A stretch of DNA of 64,000 nt from Anthonomus grandis grandis (GCF_022605725.1 NC_065552.1:16324785-16388784); one strand, 5' to 3'. Shown: positions 11,623 through 24,179, numbered from the stretch's first letter. Made by a program: numbers and translations. Notes: generated by a model from the letters alone, not told the origin.

Positions 11623-12712
11623 CCTATTTAGGCCAGTGATGCGTATACGCAACACTGCTCTAATGATTTATTTACAAAAATATAGTGCTTTTTTCGCCTG
11701 AAATATGGGCTGGTACCATTGACGCAAGGTTGAACAAAAGTGACAGAATTAAATTTGAACCATTTTTTTCATTTGCTTTCTTGTACGAATTTTTTAAAAA
11801 GCCGGATTCTTTCTTATATATGGCCGCACATTTTCAAAAATCATATACTCCTATTTAATGTTTTTATTTTCAAAGTTTTGTATTTTTTAACACTAATTAC
11901 ATTCCAAACTACACCATAAAATTGAAAACCGGGGCCTAGTTGAACCAGAGTTTTCCTAATTAGGTCATAAATTATGCTGTTGCGTTCTCGCATCACCGGC
12001 CGAATAACTGAAATTGCCTGTCACAAGTGTGTCTAGAGAAGTCTAGCAATTAGTACCCATTATCATATAGAACCTCTTACTTCTGCTAAAAGATATAATA
12101 GAAAATCGAAAAAAGAAGTGTCAATCCCACAACCAGCTGTAATTTCAAGATATAATAAATAGATGGGAGGAGTAGATTTGCATGATAATGGCGTGGCAAA
12201 TTATAGAATCGGTGTGATGGATAAGAAATGGTGGTGGCCACTATTTAAAAATACAATAGACAGTACTCTTGTCAATTCCTGGAAACTCTACAACACGGTG
12301 AATCACAATAAAATGTCACAACTGAATTTTAAATCATTCATCGCCGTACGCTTATTAAAAACAAAGAACTTTGTCGCTAGAGCACTTCCATTAGAACCAC
12401 CCAGTGAAGTGAGGGTTGATCACTCTGGAGATGTAATCAGTAGGACTGACTCCCGAAGAAGATGTCGTGTATGTAGAAGTCAAACAATTTATATTGGTGA
12501 GCGTTGCACTATTTATTTACACGCTGACTGTTTTCGGCAATATCACTTAACACTATAGGCCGTTGATGCATTTACGCAACACCACTTATTTCAGAAAGTA
12601 GCAGATTTATTTCTTTTTTGATTTCACAATGTGTTTCTGTAATGTGTTTTCATAATTAAAATATATAATTTAAAAATTTTAAGTTTTAATTCTATCCTTC
12701 GCCGTAAATCGG
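11623..12712 (+). mobile_element. piggyBac-type element (deleted) with TTAA target duplication
   Basis: The element is flanked by TTAA at 11619-11622 and 12713-12716. Its ends pair imperfectly: CCTATTTAGGC on the left, CCGATTTACGGC as reverse complement of the right. Two related internal motifs, TGATGCGTATACGCAAC (near 11637) and TGATGCATTTACGCAAC (near 12564), sit inside each end in the same orientation. At 1,090 bp it lacks most of the transposase. Removing it with one TTAA restores the element A frame. Confidence 0.88.
12163..12558 (+). pseudogene. piggyBac transposase, C-terminal fragment
   Basis: The 131-residue open stretch starts MGGVDLHDNGVANYRIG, the classic DDE-domain block of piggyBac transposases, followed by KKWWWPLF and WKLYN. 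It ends with a cysteine-rich C-terminal domain (CRVCRSQTIYIGERC, HADC), which in the family binds the transposon ends. Degenerate upstream sequence (12050-12160) reads into it. The rest of the catalytic domain is missing. Confidence 0.88.
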
Positions 12713-13282
12713 TTAATAGAAGAAATAAAAATTTTTGGGCTAATCAAAATCCACATACGGTTAAGGAAATGGGATTGCAAGAAAAATTTAGTTTTAATGT
12801 TTTTTGTTTACTAAAAGACAATCAAATAGCTTTTTTCATTTACGACGGTTCATTAAACTCCCAAAAATACCTTCAGATTTTGCGCTCAGTAGTAGAACAT
12901 TTTCTGGAAAATTTAACGCTTGAAGATTATCGCACTTGCTGGTTCCAACTGGATGGAGCACCCGTTCATTTCACTGAGGAGGTGACACGTGAGTTATTTG
13001 AGAAATTCGATAACCGCTGGTTTAGGCGGTTGGGACCATGAGATTGGCCTGCGAGATCACCTAATCTTACACCACTTGATTTTTACTTTTGGGGTAATTT
13101 GAAGCGTATACAAGACACCGGTAAACAGTAAACAGGAACAACATGAACAACTTATCAATTGCATTGATCAACAAGATCCTTCTGAAATACAAGCAGCGAC
13201 AACATATGCTGTACAACGCAGGATTTTAAAGTGCTTAGAAGTTAATGACAATCATTTTGAACATTTATTGTAAATTAATAAG

Positions 13283-13465
13283 TTATGAAACAAATTGTAT
13301 AAAGTTATTTTGTATTCGCACAAATTTTCTTTTATCAATTTTTTGTAAATTAGGGTACATTTCGTTGAACTTTCGGTATGTTATTGCTATAATTTTGTCA
13401 CATTGTCCATGAATAATAAATAATAGATTAATCAAAGTTTCGTTTAAATAACTATTGCTTTCCAT
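13283..13465 (-). pseudogene. Inverted second copy of the transposase N-terminus inside the right arm of element A
   Basis: The right inverted repeat contains, on the minus strand, an open copy of the N-terminal region (MESNSYLNETLINLLFIIHG, CRKFNEMYPNL-like YRKFNEMYPNL). It is better preserved than the left-arm copy, which has a stop after IIHGQ. It has no downstream catalytic domain and is part of the repeat, not a gene of its own. Confidence 0.7.
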
Positions 13466-14379
13466 TTTGATTAAATTTTATTTTTGGTATTACTATTATT
13501 AATTAACTAAATGTAATTGTCAAACGTCAATAGCATAGCATTATTCGGTCATGACCTCTCATGGCCGCGTAAGGCAAATATGTAAAAATATTCAGAATTT
13601 TACAGAAACTTGCTTTTATTTCAGAAGCCGAAGTACTTAGTGATTACATGATACCTCAGGTTAGAAAGGGATTTCAATTTTCTTTTAGAATATGTTATAA
13701 ATGCGTTTTTCACAATTTTTGTATCTAGGGGTAAAATCACTAAGTATAATGTAGAACAAATTCTTACAGTGAAGACTAATGTACAATACTTGCGTAAATT
13801 ACGCTGATAATTTCAATTTTCTGCGCGTTCCAGTGCCGCAGTAATAAAAATTTATTTGGAGCTATGTTTTGGTAAAAAAATAAAGAAAATAATTAATTTC
13901 TCGGACCACTTAAAATAGGTATAGAAACACCTTTTACAAAAACAATCATAAAGCGATACCGGATTAGAAAATAAAATAATATACAGGGTATTCCATTTAA
14001 AATAACGAAGTTGCTACTACTTTTTGGTATAAGCGGCAACGCTGTATCGCTAAAAATATTTCCAATCGTTAGATCACCAGCTAAAACCCATGATGCCAAA
14101 TCTTCAAAAAAATTATATTTTCCGTTCTCCGTAAACGTCTAAGGTACCATCAACCATCACCCTGTATTTTTGTCCAATTAACCAAATCCCAAATATGGGC
14201 AACCATAAGCTTTTTATAGAATCAAATATTCCCACAGTAAGTATAAAGAAAATGATTTCAGAATAAGATGGTAATCGGGAGAAAACTTGTGGAATTTAAA
14301 AACGAGAGTTCAAATAGCCCTATGTCTTAAACCTCCTAACTTTGGTGTCAAATTTTAAGAAAAAAGTGTTTTGATTATA

Positions 14380-15080
14380 TCTTTAATCATTTCCTAGGTG
14401 TAATTACCATCGAGTCTGCAGCCCAAATACTTGGCAAATTTGCAGTGAACAGATTTACCCAGATCAATGTGACACTAGTAAAGCGGATTACATGTGATGC
14501 AGAGATGCTTTAATTTTGATCTGGGAAAGTAACAAAACATCAGTTTAAATCTAAATTCCAGAGTAAATTCTAATTTATAAACCCAGACCTCAATAAACCT
14601 GATTCAACAATATTGTTAATATACGGGTTGAAGGTAAATTCAGAATCAAAGGTTATGCCAATATCAATAATATAATCAAGCATACTCAAGATAGTATCAT
14701 TAATGGAATAATTCTCTCTTGATATCTTTGATTTAGAAGCAGTACACAAGAACTAAGAACTTTAGACAGCTTTAAAGAAATTGTATGAAATTCAAGTAAG
14801 ATAACCAAATTATTATAAAATAGAATAAATATAGCCTGGGTTGAAAACGTGGTACACCCGAGGTAGCAATAAAACATTTTGATTTAAAGCTTTCATACTT
14901 AACAAACTGGGATCTATTAAGCAAATATGATCAAAATCCACCTATTAACTCATACTGAATCAATTTATCAACAATACATACTGGGCTATCCGATCAAAGG
15001 CTTTTTGAAGTCAGTATACATAATTTCGACTTGAGTAAAATAATTTTGTAATACAAGACCACCCACTAAAGACAAACAAC
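14380..15080 (-). pseudogene. Decayed non-LTR reverse transcriptase fragment
   Basis: Minus-strand translation across many frame breaks gives QVEIMYTDFKKP (motif A region, near 15040), IATSGVP (motif B, near 14860) and MLDYIIDIGITFDSEFTFNPYI (near 14620-14690), all in the right order for a Jockey/CR1-like RT. Nothing is intact. Confidence 0.6.
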
Positions 15081-16182
15081 CGAAATAACCACATTGACAT
15101 CGTTAAACAGAGACTGATACAAAATAATTTAAAATATTTTTCAAAAAGATGCAAAAGGTGACATTCTAACAATCTCTCTGTTCAAAATATACTGTGGATA
15201 ACATTCTGTTAAAAATTTAGTTTAAGGGATCAGCTAGAACATCAATTCCTAACCAAAAAGTCCGTAATATCTACCACACAAAAATTAAATTAAAGTCATA
15301 ATAATGATTAGAAAGTTCCAGCCAATCAAAAGTTAAGAGCAGTAAAACAGGGTATTCTAGTTCTAAATGCTAGAATGTCGGAATAAAAAATCGCTTTTCT
15401 TTAAAAAACTATAAATGCACCATAAAATGTTAAAAATACGTGAAAAAAACCGTAAAACCGCTAAACACGAGGTAAAATATGCAGTGGTAACGTAATTTGC
15501 TTTAGGACGTTTACTTCAAAGCCCACCAATTATAATATTTTAGGACTTGATCCGTTAGATAAATACTAATGCTAATTATAAAATAAGCACACAAAAATGC
15601 ATCAACAACAATAACAATATCTAAGTAACATCTTTTTAAAGTAGGAATCTGATGGACAGTTTAAGTTTATAATAACTGTTCCCTTGTGATTGCAATACAT
15701 GATTAGCAATTTAACATATTGGCTTCATAGATTTGCTCATTTCAGAGATTAAATATACGGCAATTTATTTTTTTTATTCATCAGTACGACATTCTTATCT
15801 AGTCGAATCAGCGGGATTGAATCTCCTGTAAAAAAATGTTGCCGCTTTATTTGGAAAACTTTTTTAGGCTAAATGTTTCTTTTAAAGAAGTTTTGTATTC
15901 CAACAGGAGTAAGAAATAATATTTTATCGAACTAAATTAGAGTTAGTATCAGGTTAATTAGTATATTACACGTAATAATGAAATTCGCTAACTTAATATT
16001 AAAAAAAAATAAATTGCCAACTTTCATGGTCAAGCAACCAACAATAAAAACGGGCAGGATTAAATTATTGTGCTTTAATATCAAGAATCTATATTTCTAC
16101 GTTTTTCGAGCTATACGTTGGCTCTGGCATATCGTAATAGACGAGCGTGAAGAAAACATGACTATTTTTACAAATACCTTAC
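15081..16182. other. Intronic AT-rich sequence
   Basis: Part of the last pgant7-like intron. Weak RT-like traces may extend to about 15330; beyond that nothing recognisable. Confidence 0.5.
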
Positions 16183-16365
16183 CTGCAAAACGCCAACTTA
16201 ATTCCTTGAGCGTCAGCCTCTATACACCTTTCCCCGACGCCCAATTGGCCTTTGGCATTAAGCCTCATCAACTGATTGTTGCCGAAGCCATGGCAATGCT
16301 GGACTGCCATTAAAGACGGAGGACCATGTCCCAACGTATCTAGGCACTTACTTGCGGCCACTGAC
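16183..16365 (-). CDS. pgant7: pgant7-like exon 7 (ricin-type lectin, first part)
   Basis: Acceptor TATTTTAG, donor GTAAGG. 60 complete codons: CLDTLGHGPPSLM, HCHGFGNNQLMR, LGVGERCIEAD and ending KLAFC plus AG. These are the alpha and beta repeats of the R-type lectin domain, which binds GalNAc-containing glycopeptides. Phase fits both exon 6 and exon 8. Confidence 0.9.
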
Positions 16366-17880
16366 CTAAAATAATAACAAAAATTACGGCTTAATATACA
16401 TATCTTAAGATTATATTTGTAAATACTGATTATATATGGTACTGTTTGTTGAAATCTGAGTTTCCGTATTAAAACGTTCGTTATGAAAAATTAAAACTAT
16501 GGCTTTTATAATCTAAAACAGTAATGACTACAGTCAGCTACATGTGATATGGTATTTTATGAAGCTTTGTCGATGCCATGGGTCGTAAATCTAGAAATGA
16601 ATTCAGTATCTGGACTGTTGATGAATGAATGAAATGATCTATGAACTATTGATTTTTTCATCTAGTTATTTCCACTAAATATTTTTTTACGCAATTTTTT
16701 TTTATTCCATGAAAAGTTATTCAAATTGTTGCAATGATTTTAACCAAATAGAATACGGTAAAATGAAAATACTGCAGTCTCCCTCCAATTATTTATCAAC
16801 ATGATGTAGTTTTTTAAAATTCCCGACATTTTTCGGACACAGCGGCGTACATCACCAGGGGATAAAAAGTTTAAAAGTCTCATCAGTTTTACGACCCAGG
16901 GTTTCATTCCATGTCAAAAAACTTTATTATATATTTTTATTTTTTTTTATTTTATTCGTTTACACTCTGTTCACGCTGCAAAAGCATTTAGGGATATAGA
17001 AGAAAAATAATTATAAACAATAATAGCATTTTGTACTTAAAAGCGTATAATTATTAAGAAATATACTTCGCATACTTATATTCATAATTATACGTTTTTT
17101 TAATATAAAAATTCATATTTCGATAATATATCTTGAAAGCATCGGTGTTTTTATTTCGCATATGGAATGTAATATGTTGAGATTACATGTTAATGATTTT
17201 TTGTTGGTTATCAAATCAATATAATTTTAATTCGTAATTTTTGTTGTTTAATTGTTTAAAAAAACAAACTTAATTGATTGTAGAATCTTATTTGTATTAT
17301 CTGAGGTAGCAACTATTAAGTTACAAAATGTTTTATCGTAAACACTGTTAATTGTAATTATAACTTAATTCCAAGATAATACTAGTTTGGAAAAGGTCGC
17401 GTCTTGCTACATAATTCCATTGCTATTTTATTTTACTATTCCTGGTTGTTTGCTATTAATTACACTTAATCAAATACAATAAAAGAAAGAAGTTAATATA
17501 ATTAAAAAAATAGTTAAAATTAAATGTCTATTTTGCAAGTGAAATTATTTTTAACCGTTTTTAGAAAATTTAATTTATAGTGCTGCACAAATTATAGCAA
17601 ATATTGAAAAACTTAAATTTTTATTAGTATTCTGATTGTTGTTAATCGTGGTAAAATTTTTTTTTTTTTATTTCATAGGAGAAAAATGACGCAAATTAAA
17701 CTTTTAATAAATGTTATTATTTAGGTGAAGCCATAATTTATTTTATCTTATAGGTTTTGTTTAAACTTTTAGTAGTCAGTTCGGAGCTTGTTATTTGTTA
17801 AGAAAAAAGTTGAAATATGATATTCCATAATTTTACCTTTTTAAAAACAATAGTTTTTCTTAAAAACCAAAGGCCAGGAA
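16366..17880. other. Intronic AT-rich sequence, possible left LTR of the gypsy remnant
   Basis: No coding signal. The stretch just before 17890 would be the left LTR of the Ty3/gypsy remnant by position, but I could not match it to a right LTR. Confidence 0.4.
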
Positions 17881-17884
17881 ACCG

Positions 17885-18600
17885 ATTTTTAATTGGCGCA
17901 GTCAAAACATTGTCAAAAGTCAATATCGTATATTGAGTTTTTCGTGTCGATTAATTGACAATTCCAAATACAGAGGAGAGTATTTTAGGATCTACTGGGA
18001 ATCCTAAGACAATCGTTAAGTGTGCGGATCCTACGAGCCGGGACAATCACAATATCAGAAACTGGTATATAATTCCCCAGTTCCGTCCGCAGAGTTAAAT
18101 TTTGGTATGGGGATCACCACCCAAGTCTTTCCACTCATGGGCAAAGGCTTTTGCTCTAATAATGTAAGTTTAACTTATATGGATTTTATTATTTTATAAA
18201 TATGTCGATTAGTTAATTCAGTAAGTCTTTGAATAAACTAAAGATTGAACCTTCAGCTTGGTCTAGCTGAACTTGAAACTAAGAAATGTTACAATAGTAT
18301 ATATAGTAAGTATTATTTTAAATTATCCACAAGACACTGATAATTTAAAACTAAATATAAATAATTCTTTATTAAGACTTTAAGTAAAATAAAACAAACT
18401 CAATCATTAATTTTCCAACACCCGAATTTAAAAAGGCATAAATATAATTTTAAAATGATAATTTAAGCCGGAATATTTAAATTCAGTACCATTATTTCAT
18501 GGAGATTCGTCCGACCTAAACAAATACTTTTATGAGATTATTCTCCTGGGATGGCCTTAAAAACACTCACAATGTTAAAACAAGGTAATGACTAGCCGCA
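17885..18600 (+). mobile_element. Ty3/gypsy remnant: primer-binding site and gag start
   Basis: TGGCGCAGTC (about 17896-17906) is the first ten bases of the tRNA-Ser type primer-binding site used by many insect Ty3/gypsy and errantivirus-like elements. Downstream, near 18480-18530, one frame reads VPLFHGDSSDLNKYF, the start of a gypsy-type gag. Stops follow quickly. This is an old, broken insertion in the large intron. Confidence 0.55.
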
Positions 18601-18777
18601 AAATATCAATGACAGAGTATTTAAAACTTTAAATCTTTTATGCACAAAATTCCACGAAAAATAACCATCAAATTAATAATAATTAATAGACACCAACCAC
18701 AAAGATCTCACTTTTAAAATACCTAAAATTTTAATAGATACCCTTATCAAAGGGATCAATTCATATAATAATAGTTT

Positions 18778-19355
18778 CAGTAGCGGCTCGTCAGGGGACG
18801 CGGGTGAAGCGCCGCTTCACCACAAATTTTTAAAAATTTAAGAGTTTTAAAATCGACATCTTTACGTTTACAATTTAGTTTGTTTTATATTTTATAACAA
18901 ATTAATTCTTTATTTTATCTGATTTATCAAAATAAGTGTAATCCTATAAAGAATATATTTGTAAAAGTATTTAGAAACCCGAGCGCGCTAAACATATTCT
19001 CATAAGAGCAGCGGCGACCGCCACCGCATGTGTCAATGCAGCACAATTAGCAGAAACAATAATCCGCTGCAACACCTCTCCCCGCGCTTACGACGGTTGC
19101 TATGGCCACGGACGGACAGACACGCGGGGTAATTTACAGAACGGCGCGGCGTATGCATGCCGCTACCAGCAAGGTTCTTATTCTATTGACTTAGTTCTTG
19201 TTTATCGGAAGTAAATTCCCTCGCGTTCGGGAATTTTTTTTATAAAATGTTGCCGTTATATGACCCAATTTGCATAATAAAATTTTGTTTTTGCTGCTTA
19301 TGGTATATTCTGGGTTTTGCGCTTCACCTCTTCCTAAAGTCACCAGCCGCCACTG
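18778..19355. mobile_element. hAT MITE, 578 bp, with 8-bp target duplication
   Basis: Ends CAGTAGCGGCTCGTCAGG on the left and CAGTGGCGGCTGGTGACT on the right (reverse complement), followed inward on both sides by a GTGAAGCGC-like segment. The 8-bp duplication AATAGTTT lies at 18770-18777 and 19356-19363. No coding capacity. The termini resemble those of the autonomous hAT at 26716-29111 (CAGTGGCGGCTC), so related transposases may have moved it. It splits the gypsy gag remnant. Confidence 0.9.
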
Positions 19356-19363
19356 AATAGTTT

Positions 19364-19850
19364 CTTATTATCAGCTAGACAAAGACCAAATACCTCAAAA
19401 CGTGTTCAAACCAAACACCAATAAAGAATTATATTACCTAAGTTTATGCCAATGTCCACTTGTACCAAAGTAGGTACAGGTATAAAGGTACACTACGTGT
19501 AACCAAAGACAACACTATTTCCAAAATAACCAACATCAAAGTCGACCTAGACCAATAATTGAGGAACTCGATCTTTTACAATATGAGTATCCATCTGCCA
19601 TAGATGAAGAATAATATTTTTAAAATCCATAACAAAATCCAGAGGACTATTATGACGAAAATCATAGTCCAAATGAAGAAAATTCAAATTTTCAAGAAAC
19701 TCCTGTAGAAGACCTCGAACATAAAATATTAATCTCGAAAAAAATCTATGATTTATTAAATACTAATAATAAATGGCTAAGTAAAGTTAAATTCTCGGGA
19801 GTTGAATTTGGGATCCTGTATATCCAAACCTATAATTCTCTCCTCCATTT
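19364..19850 (+). pseudogene. Ty3/gypsy gag C-terminal remnant
   Basis: After the hAT MITE the plus strand resumes gag-like sequence. From about 19535 it reads NQHQSRPRPIIEELDL-like and then acidic Asn/Glu-rich residues (EDYYDENHSPNEENSNFQET), as at the end of errantivirus-type gag proteins. A stop and frame breaks are present. Confidence 0.45.
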
Positions 19851-21480
19851 TTTTAAGAGCCGCTAAAGTGTAAGAAAGGTATCTTGTAGATTCTAATCAG
19901 ATAGGGTAACAGTTGTAATATGTTGAAAAGAAAATTGTTGATATGTGGCGATCTCCGGTGTCAAAAATATTCCAGCGCTATTTTGAATATTTTGGTGCCG
20001 AGCTACAGAACCTAAGAGACTGTTTTCAGTTGAGCAACTGATTTGGAAACTATGTTACAAATAGTGTGTTTGATTTATTTTGTGATCGCGTGAAAGTTTG
20101 CACAGTTGTTCTTCCTTGAACCTTCGGAAAGCAGGTTCGTAAACTTCTTACCAATTTTGCAATGGCAATTAGTTGTTCAACAATACAGCTGATCTTGCTC
20201 ATGGGGCGCCCTCGCTGCTATGTGCGAACTACGCAAGTGAAATTGGTAAAGTGGAAAATATTTAATACTAGATGGTGTTATCTCACCTTCACATTATTGA
20301 TCACCCTGAATTCTCTTCAAAGTAAATAAATTTTTCGCCTTTTACTAAAGATGTTAGCTTTCCACCATGTTCTACCACACGAGCGGAACCGCGGATTTAT
20401 GCTAGTTTAAAAAAACTCTCAATTTTTTTTTTTAATTAGCACGGAAATTTGAATGACAAGCAATCAACTTTTTGTAAATCAACTTTGAAAATTGAAAAAA
20501 AATCTGTACAAATATATGCGGTATCACATTTAAAATGGGAATTTTGGTATTCGTGGGATTCAGTCCATTGAGTATAATGAAGACTGATAGTTGTAATAAG
20601 CTCATGAAAAATTGCCATTGGTTCTAGTTAAATCCATGGTAGTCTGGTTACATTGAATAGCCTGTACATAGGCAAATGCCAGACAATGCAAGAATACAAT
20701 GCACTTCATAGTTACTGGATAATTGAGGTTTAAGATGAAGAATATTCATGATTTTATACTAATATAAGCTTTATTTAGTTACTACCGTAACATCTGATTT
20801 TATTATTTTATTTCCTCATATGTTGTCAATTGATAAAAATAATCGCATTGAAAAAAATATTGCATATAATTCTGTTATCTGGCGTAGCAACTATTTAGTT
20901 AATATCCTTTTTAAAATAAACAACATTAATTTTGAAATTGTGTATATCGACACACAATTACATTTTAATATTAAATTATAAATATTGGTAAAATATCTAA
21001 ATCAATAGAAAGTACATTTTCCGAAACTATCATAATAGATCATTGGTTTGATCTTGGACAACCTCAGCTTATTCCTAAGTTATCTCTAGATCATATTTTT
21101 CGCAGCAATATTTTCAAAATTTCGAAAACTCAAAATCAGAAAAAAAAACATATTTATGTAATATAACACCCCCTCAAAAGCAAATTAGAGTTTTGATTAT
21201 TTTTAGGCTTTTTTACTTTTTTCATATTGTTTCCTCTTTATCGTGTATATGCGAAATACAAAACCAAATTACTATAAAAATTATCCGATAATCCCGAATC
21301 ATAACCGATTAAAGTACAATGTGACAAAGTCGAAGGATATAACCACTCGCTAATCCAGTATTACGATTTTAACCCTATCATCTTAGAGATAAATAAACTT
21401 CACTTCAAATTTTTAAATGTAACCACAACAATAAACCTTAATGTAATAATGACTATAAAACAGAAACGATAACCCAAGAA
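19851..21480. other. Intronic AT-rich sequence, no gene seen
   Basis: No supportable coding or RNA feature. By position it would be the missing pol part of the gypsy remnant, but no RT or integrase motif is visible. Confidence 0.45.
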
Positions 21481-21910
21481 AACAATATTAGAAAGAATTA
21501 TACCAGACGAAAGTAGATTTAAGGCAGGTTCAATTAACGTCATAAGGTTCAATAGCGTCTTAATCTTTAAGAGTATGACGAGCAGACGAGCACGCTAACT
21601 ATAAGAGACTAACTAAAGAAAGAAAATTATATCAGATTGAACAGTGCAAACTTCGTAGTTCTGGCAGAGTTCAAATTATATTAAACGTACTCAAAATAAA
21701 TTAATAAATTTGTTTAAAATTATTGACTCATTATTGCAAGACATTGAAAATGCAACGACTTTTTCTAAATGAAAAGTTTTACATCCCATCTCATAATGTT
21801 CTCAGCTTAAACTTACGACCTGTATACTCAACTAAAAGAAATTCGAAAAATTGAAAACATGCATCTGTAAGTCACTTTAGGAGAAACTTTGCCCTTCGAA
21901 CAAATAATTA
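21480..21910 (+). pseudogene. Possible env-like remnant of the gypsy/errantivirus element
   Basis: A frame near 21700-21760 contains a short helical stretch (LLQDIENA) like the one near the end of insect errantivirus env proteins. It is broken by stops before and after. The assignment is weak, resting on one motif and on the position downstream of the gag remnant. Confidence 0.28.
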
Positions 21911-22289
21911 AATTAGAAAGTAATTTCTGTAATTAAATATTATTATGCACATATAATTTTTATTTAAAATTTTGTTTTATATATTTATATATTTTGTTGT
22001 TTTGTTATATAACAAAATATAGAAAGAAAGAAAGAAAATGTGCTATATTACGTAAGAATAATCTTGTATACAAGCATCCTACAAGCTAAAAAAATAAAAC
22101 AAAAATACAATTTCAAAAATTGACAAAACAATGAACAAATTTAAACACAAGAAGACAAAACTTTTTGAACATACTTGAATTAAAGATAACCAAATAAAAC
22201 AATCAATTACTAAATAAAGGTAAACTTATTGACAAAACTAGAGAAGAAAAAAAGAAAAAAACACTTTCCAACATGTCCAAGGTTAAAAC

Positions 22290-23985
22290 CTGTCATTAAA
22301 AAAGTCATCCAGGTTATAATATGCCTTAGCCAATAAAAGCGACTTTAATTCTCTTTTAAATTTCTTAACATCCGATATATGTCTATAACACATAGAGGAA
22401 CATGATTGTAAATTTTTTTACTTATGTAAATGAATGAGTTTTTGGTAAGGAATAGGTAGGGGAACATCATTTACACGACGAATCAAATGGCCAGTGTCAG
22501 AGGGTACTTTGAGAATTTTGTGAATAAGAACAGCTGTAAAGATAAAGAGTGAAAAAAAGAGTTAGGATTTTTTGAGAAATGAAGAGGGGTTTGCGAGAAT
22601 CTCTTAACTTAGCAGAACACAGGTATCTAACTGCTTTTTTTTGAATAACAAAGACAATGTTAAGTAGCCCCTTATTGGTTAAACCCCAAAAAGGCAAGCC
22701 ATACCGAATATGAGATTCAAGAAGTGAAAAGTACAATGAACGTGCAACCACCCCTCCCAGCTCTTGTTTTGCCATTCTTACTGCAACACATCCAGAAGAT
22801 AATTTCCCAGCTAAATGTAAAATATGATCTTCAAACCGAAGGCGATCATCAATGGTAATTCCTAGGAACTTGCAGCACTCTTTATTCTGCAAGAGGGAAT
22901 TTTCGTCAAACATCAGACCCTGAACATCGCACTTAAACCCCATAATAGACGTCTTTCTTACATTAAACACGAGCCTATTGGAAGCACACCACCCTGATAA
23001 AATCTGAAGGTCCTCAAGGATACAAGTCTTAATATAATCAGAATTTTTATGGCTCCATATCATCAGCAAACTGAACCACCTTGCCCTGCAGTTTCAATGA
23101 ACTCAAGTCATCCACATACAGTAAAAATAACAGTGGTCCCAACACTGAACCCTGGGGAACGCCGCATTTTAGGGATCTAGAAGCAGACAAACGCCCAGAC
23201 ACTGTAACCTTCTAAGTACGATTTGATAGATAGGACTCAAGCCATCGCAACGCTACGCCCCTAAAACCATATTTATCGAGCTTAGATAACAGTATTCCAT
23301 GATCCACACAGTCAAATGCTTTGGATAGATCACAAAACACTGCCGCCGATGACTCTCCAGAATTCAAGGACACATAGACGCTCTCCAAAAAGCTAAAAAC
23401 AGCATCATGAGTCCCTTTACTGACTTGAAATCCAAACTGATTTGCAGACAAAATGCCATTATGATGTAAAAAGGACAAAATTCTGCTTTTTGCAAGTTTT
23501 TCAACTATCTTAGAGAGGGTAGACAAAATAGAAATGGGACGGAAATTACAAGGCTGATCCAAATCTCCACTCTTATGAAGAGGGATAACCACCGCCTCTT
23601 TTAAACATGAAGGAAAAATGCCAATATGTAAAGAATTGTTTATGGCAGAAACTAAAGTATTTAAGGCTGAATCAGGCAAAAAGAGTAACAACCTTGAAGA
23701 TATTCCATCAGCTCCAGATGACTTATGGTTTTTTAGGCGTCTGATTTCGTTTTTTACTTCGGTAAGATCAACAGGATGAAAGAAAAATGAATGCTCAACC
23801 GACACTTGTTGAAGATAGTGTAAGGGATCAATGTTACTACGAATGCCCTTGAGCAAGATATTAGGTATATCACAATAATAGTCGTTTAAAATGTCAGATC
23901 TTAACTCCGGTTCAGATACTTTTCTATGGCAATGTCTAAAATCATTAATAATCGACCAACACTCTTTTTGCCTATTTGATGACAT
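22290..23985 (-). pseudogene. ORF2 reverse transcriptase
   Basis: The open part 23985-23212 has KNHKSSGADGISSRLL, CLKEAVVIPLHKSGD, NFRPISILSTLSKIVEK, NQFGFQVSKGTHDAV and VFCDLSKAFDCVDHGILLSK (motif A). After a frame break, GVPQGSVLGPLLF-like sequence (near 23150) and QFADD (motif C, near 23060) follow. The segment 23069-22497 has FLGITIDDRLRFEDHI. The C-terminus continues to about 22290 (VNDVPLPIPYQKLIHLHK). All RT motifs are present, with two or three disabling lesions. Confidence 0.85.
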
Positions 23986-24179
23986 ATTTAAGCGATCCCT
24001 ATAATAATTAGATTTTGCTGCTTTGTCTTTCTGTACAGACTACGGTATTTATGATGATATACAAGGATATTTTCATTTGTGGTATATTTGCAGAATTTAG
24101 TCAAAAAACGGTGGTTTTTAGCTGAAATTCTAGGGCCTCTTGTAACCCATGGTTTTCGTTTCTTAGTTTTAAGTCTCAT

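Larger units (their letters stand above)
11081..13273 (+). pseudogene. Transposase of element A (interrupted by piggyBac)
   Basis: Start ATG at 11081 (MERNSYLNE), then frame breaks through a helix-turn-helix-like N-terminus (TCRKSNEMYPNL). The first catalytic Asp is in IIWTDKAKFSSEGIF (near 11575-11618). The frame is then cut by the piggyBac element and resumes at 12713 with FWANQNP..., FQLDGAPVHF (second Asp, 12952-12954) and WPARSPNLTPLDFYFWG. In the last motif the third catalytic Asp is Asn (13063-13065). A stop precedes it at 13039-13041, and another frame break comes before the C-terminus that ends EHLL at 13273. It is clearly inactive. Confidence 0.8.
8019..14164 (+). mobile_element. 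Mariner-type (IS630/Tc1/mariner) element A with about 0.95-kb inverted repeats, host of two further transposons
   Basis: Both ends read CAGGGTGATGGTTGATGGTA-like, with one extra TGAT unit on the left. They are flanked by TA (8017-8018 and 14165-14166). The left arm (8019-8411 plus 10715 to about 11285) is the inverse of 13284-14164. The arms include the 5' end of the transposase gene. Removing the two insertions (8413-10712 with one TA; 11623-12712 with one TTAA) leaves about 2.75 kb. The transposase lies on the plus strand. The element sits in the 8.5-kb last intron of the pgant7-like gene. Confidence 0.88.

Noticed and set aside
15978..16313. Plus-strand open frame of 111 codons
   Set aside because: It is antisense to pgant7-like exon 7, which fits in phase with its neighbours.
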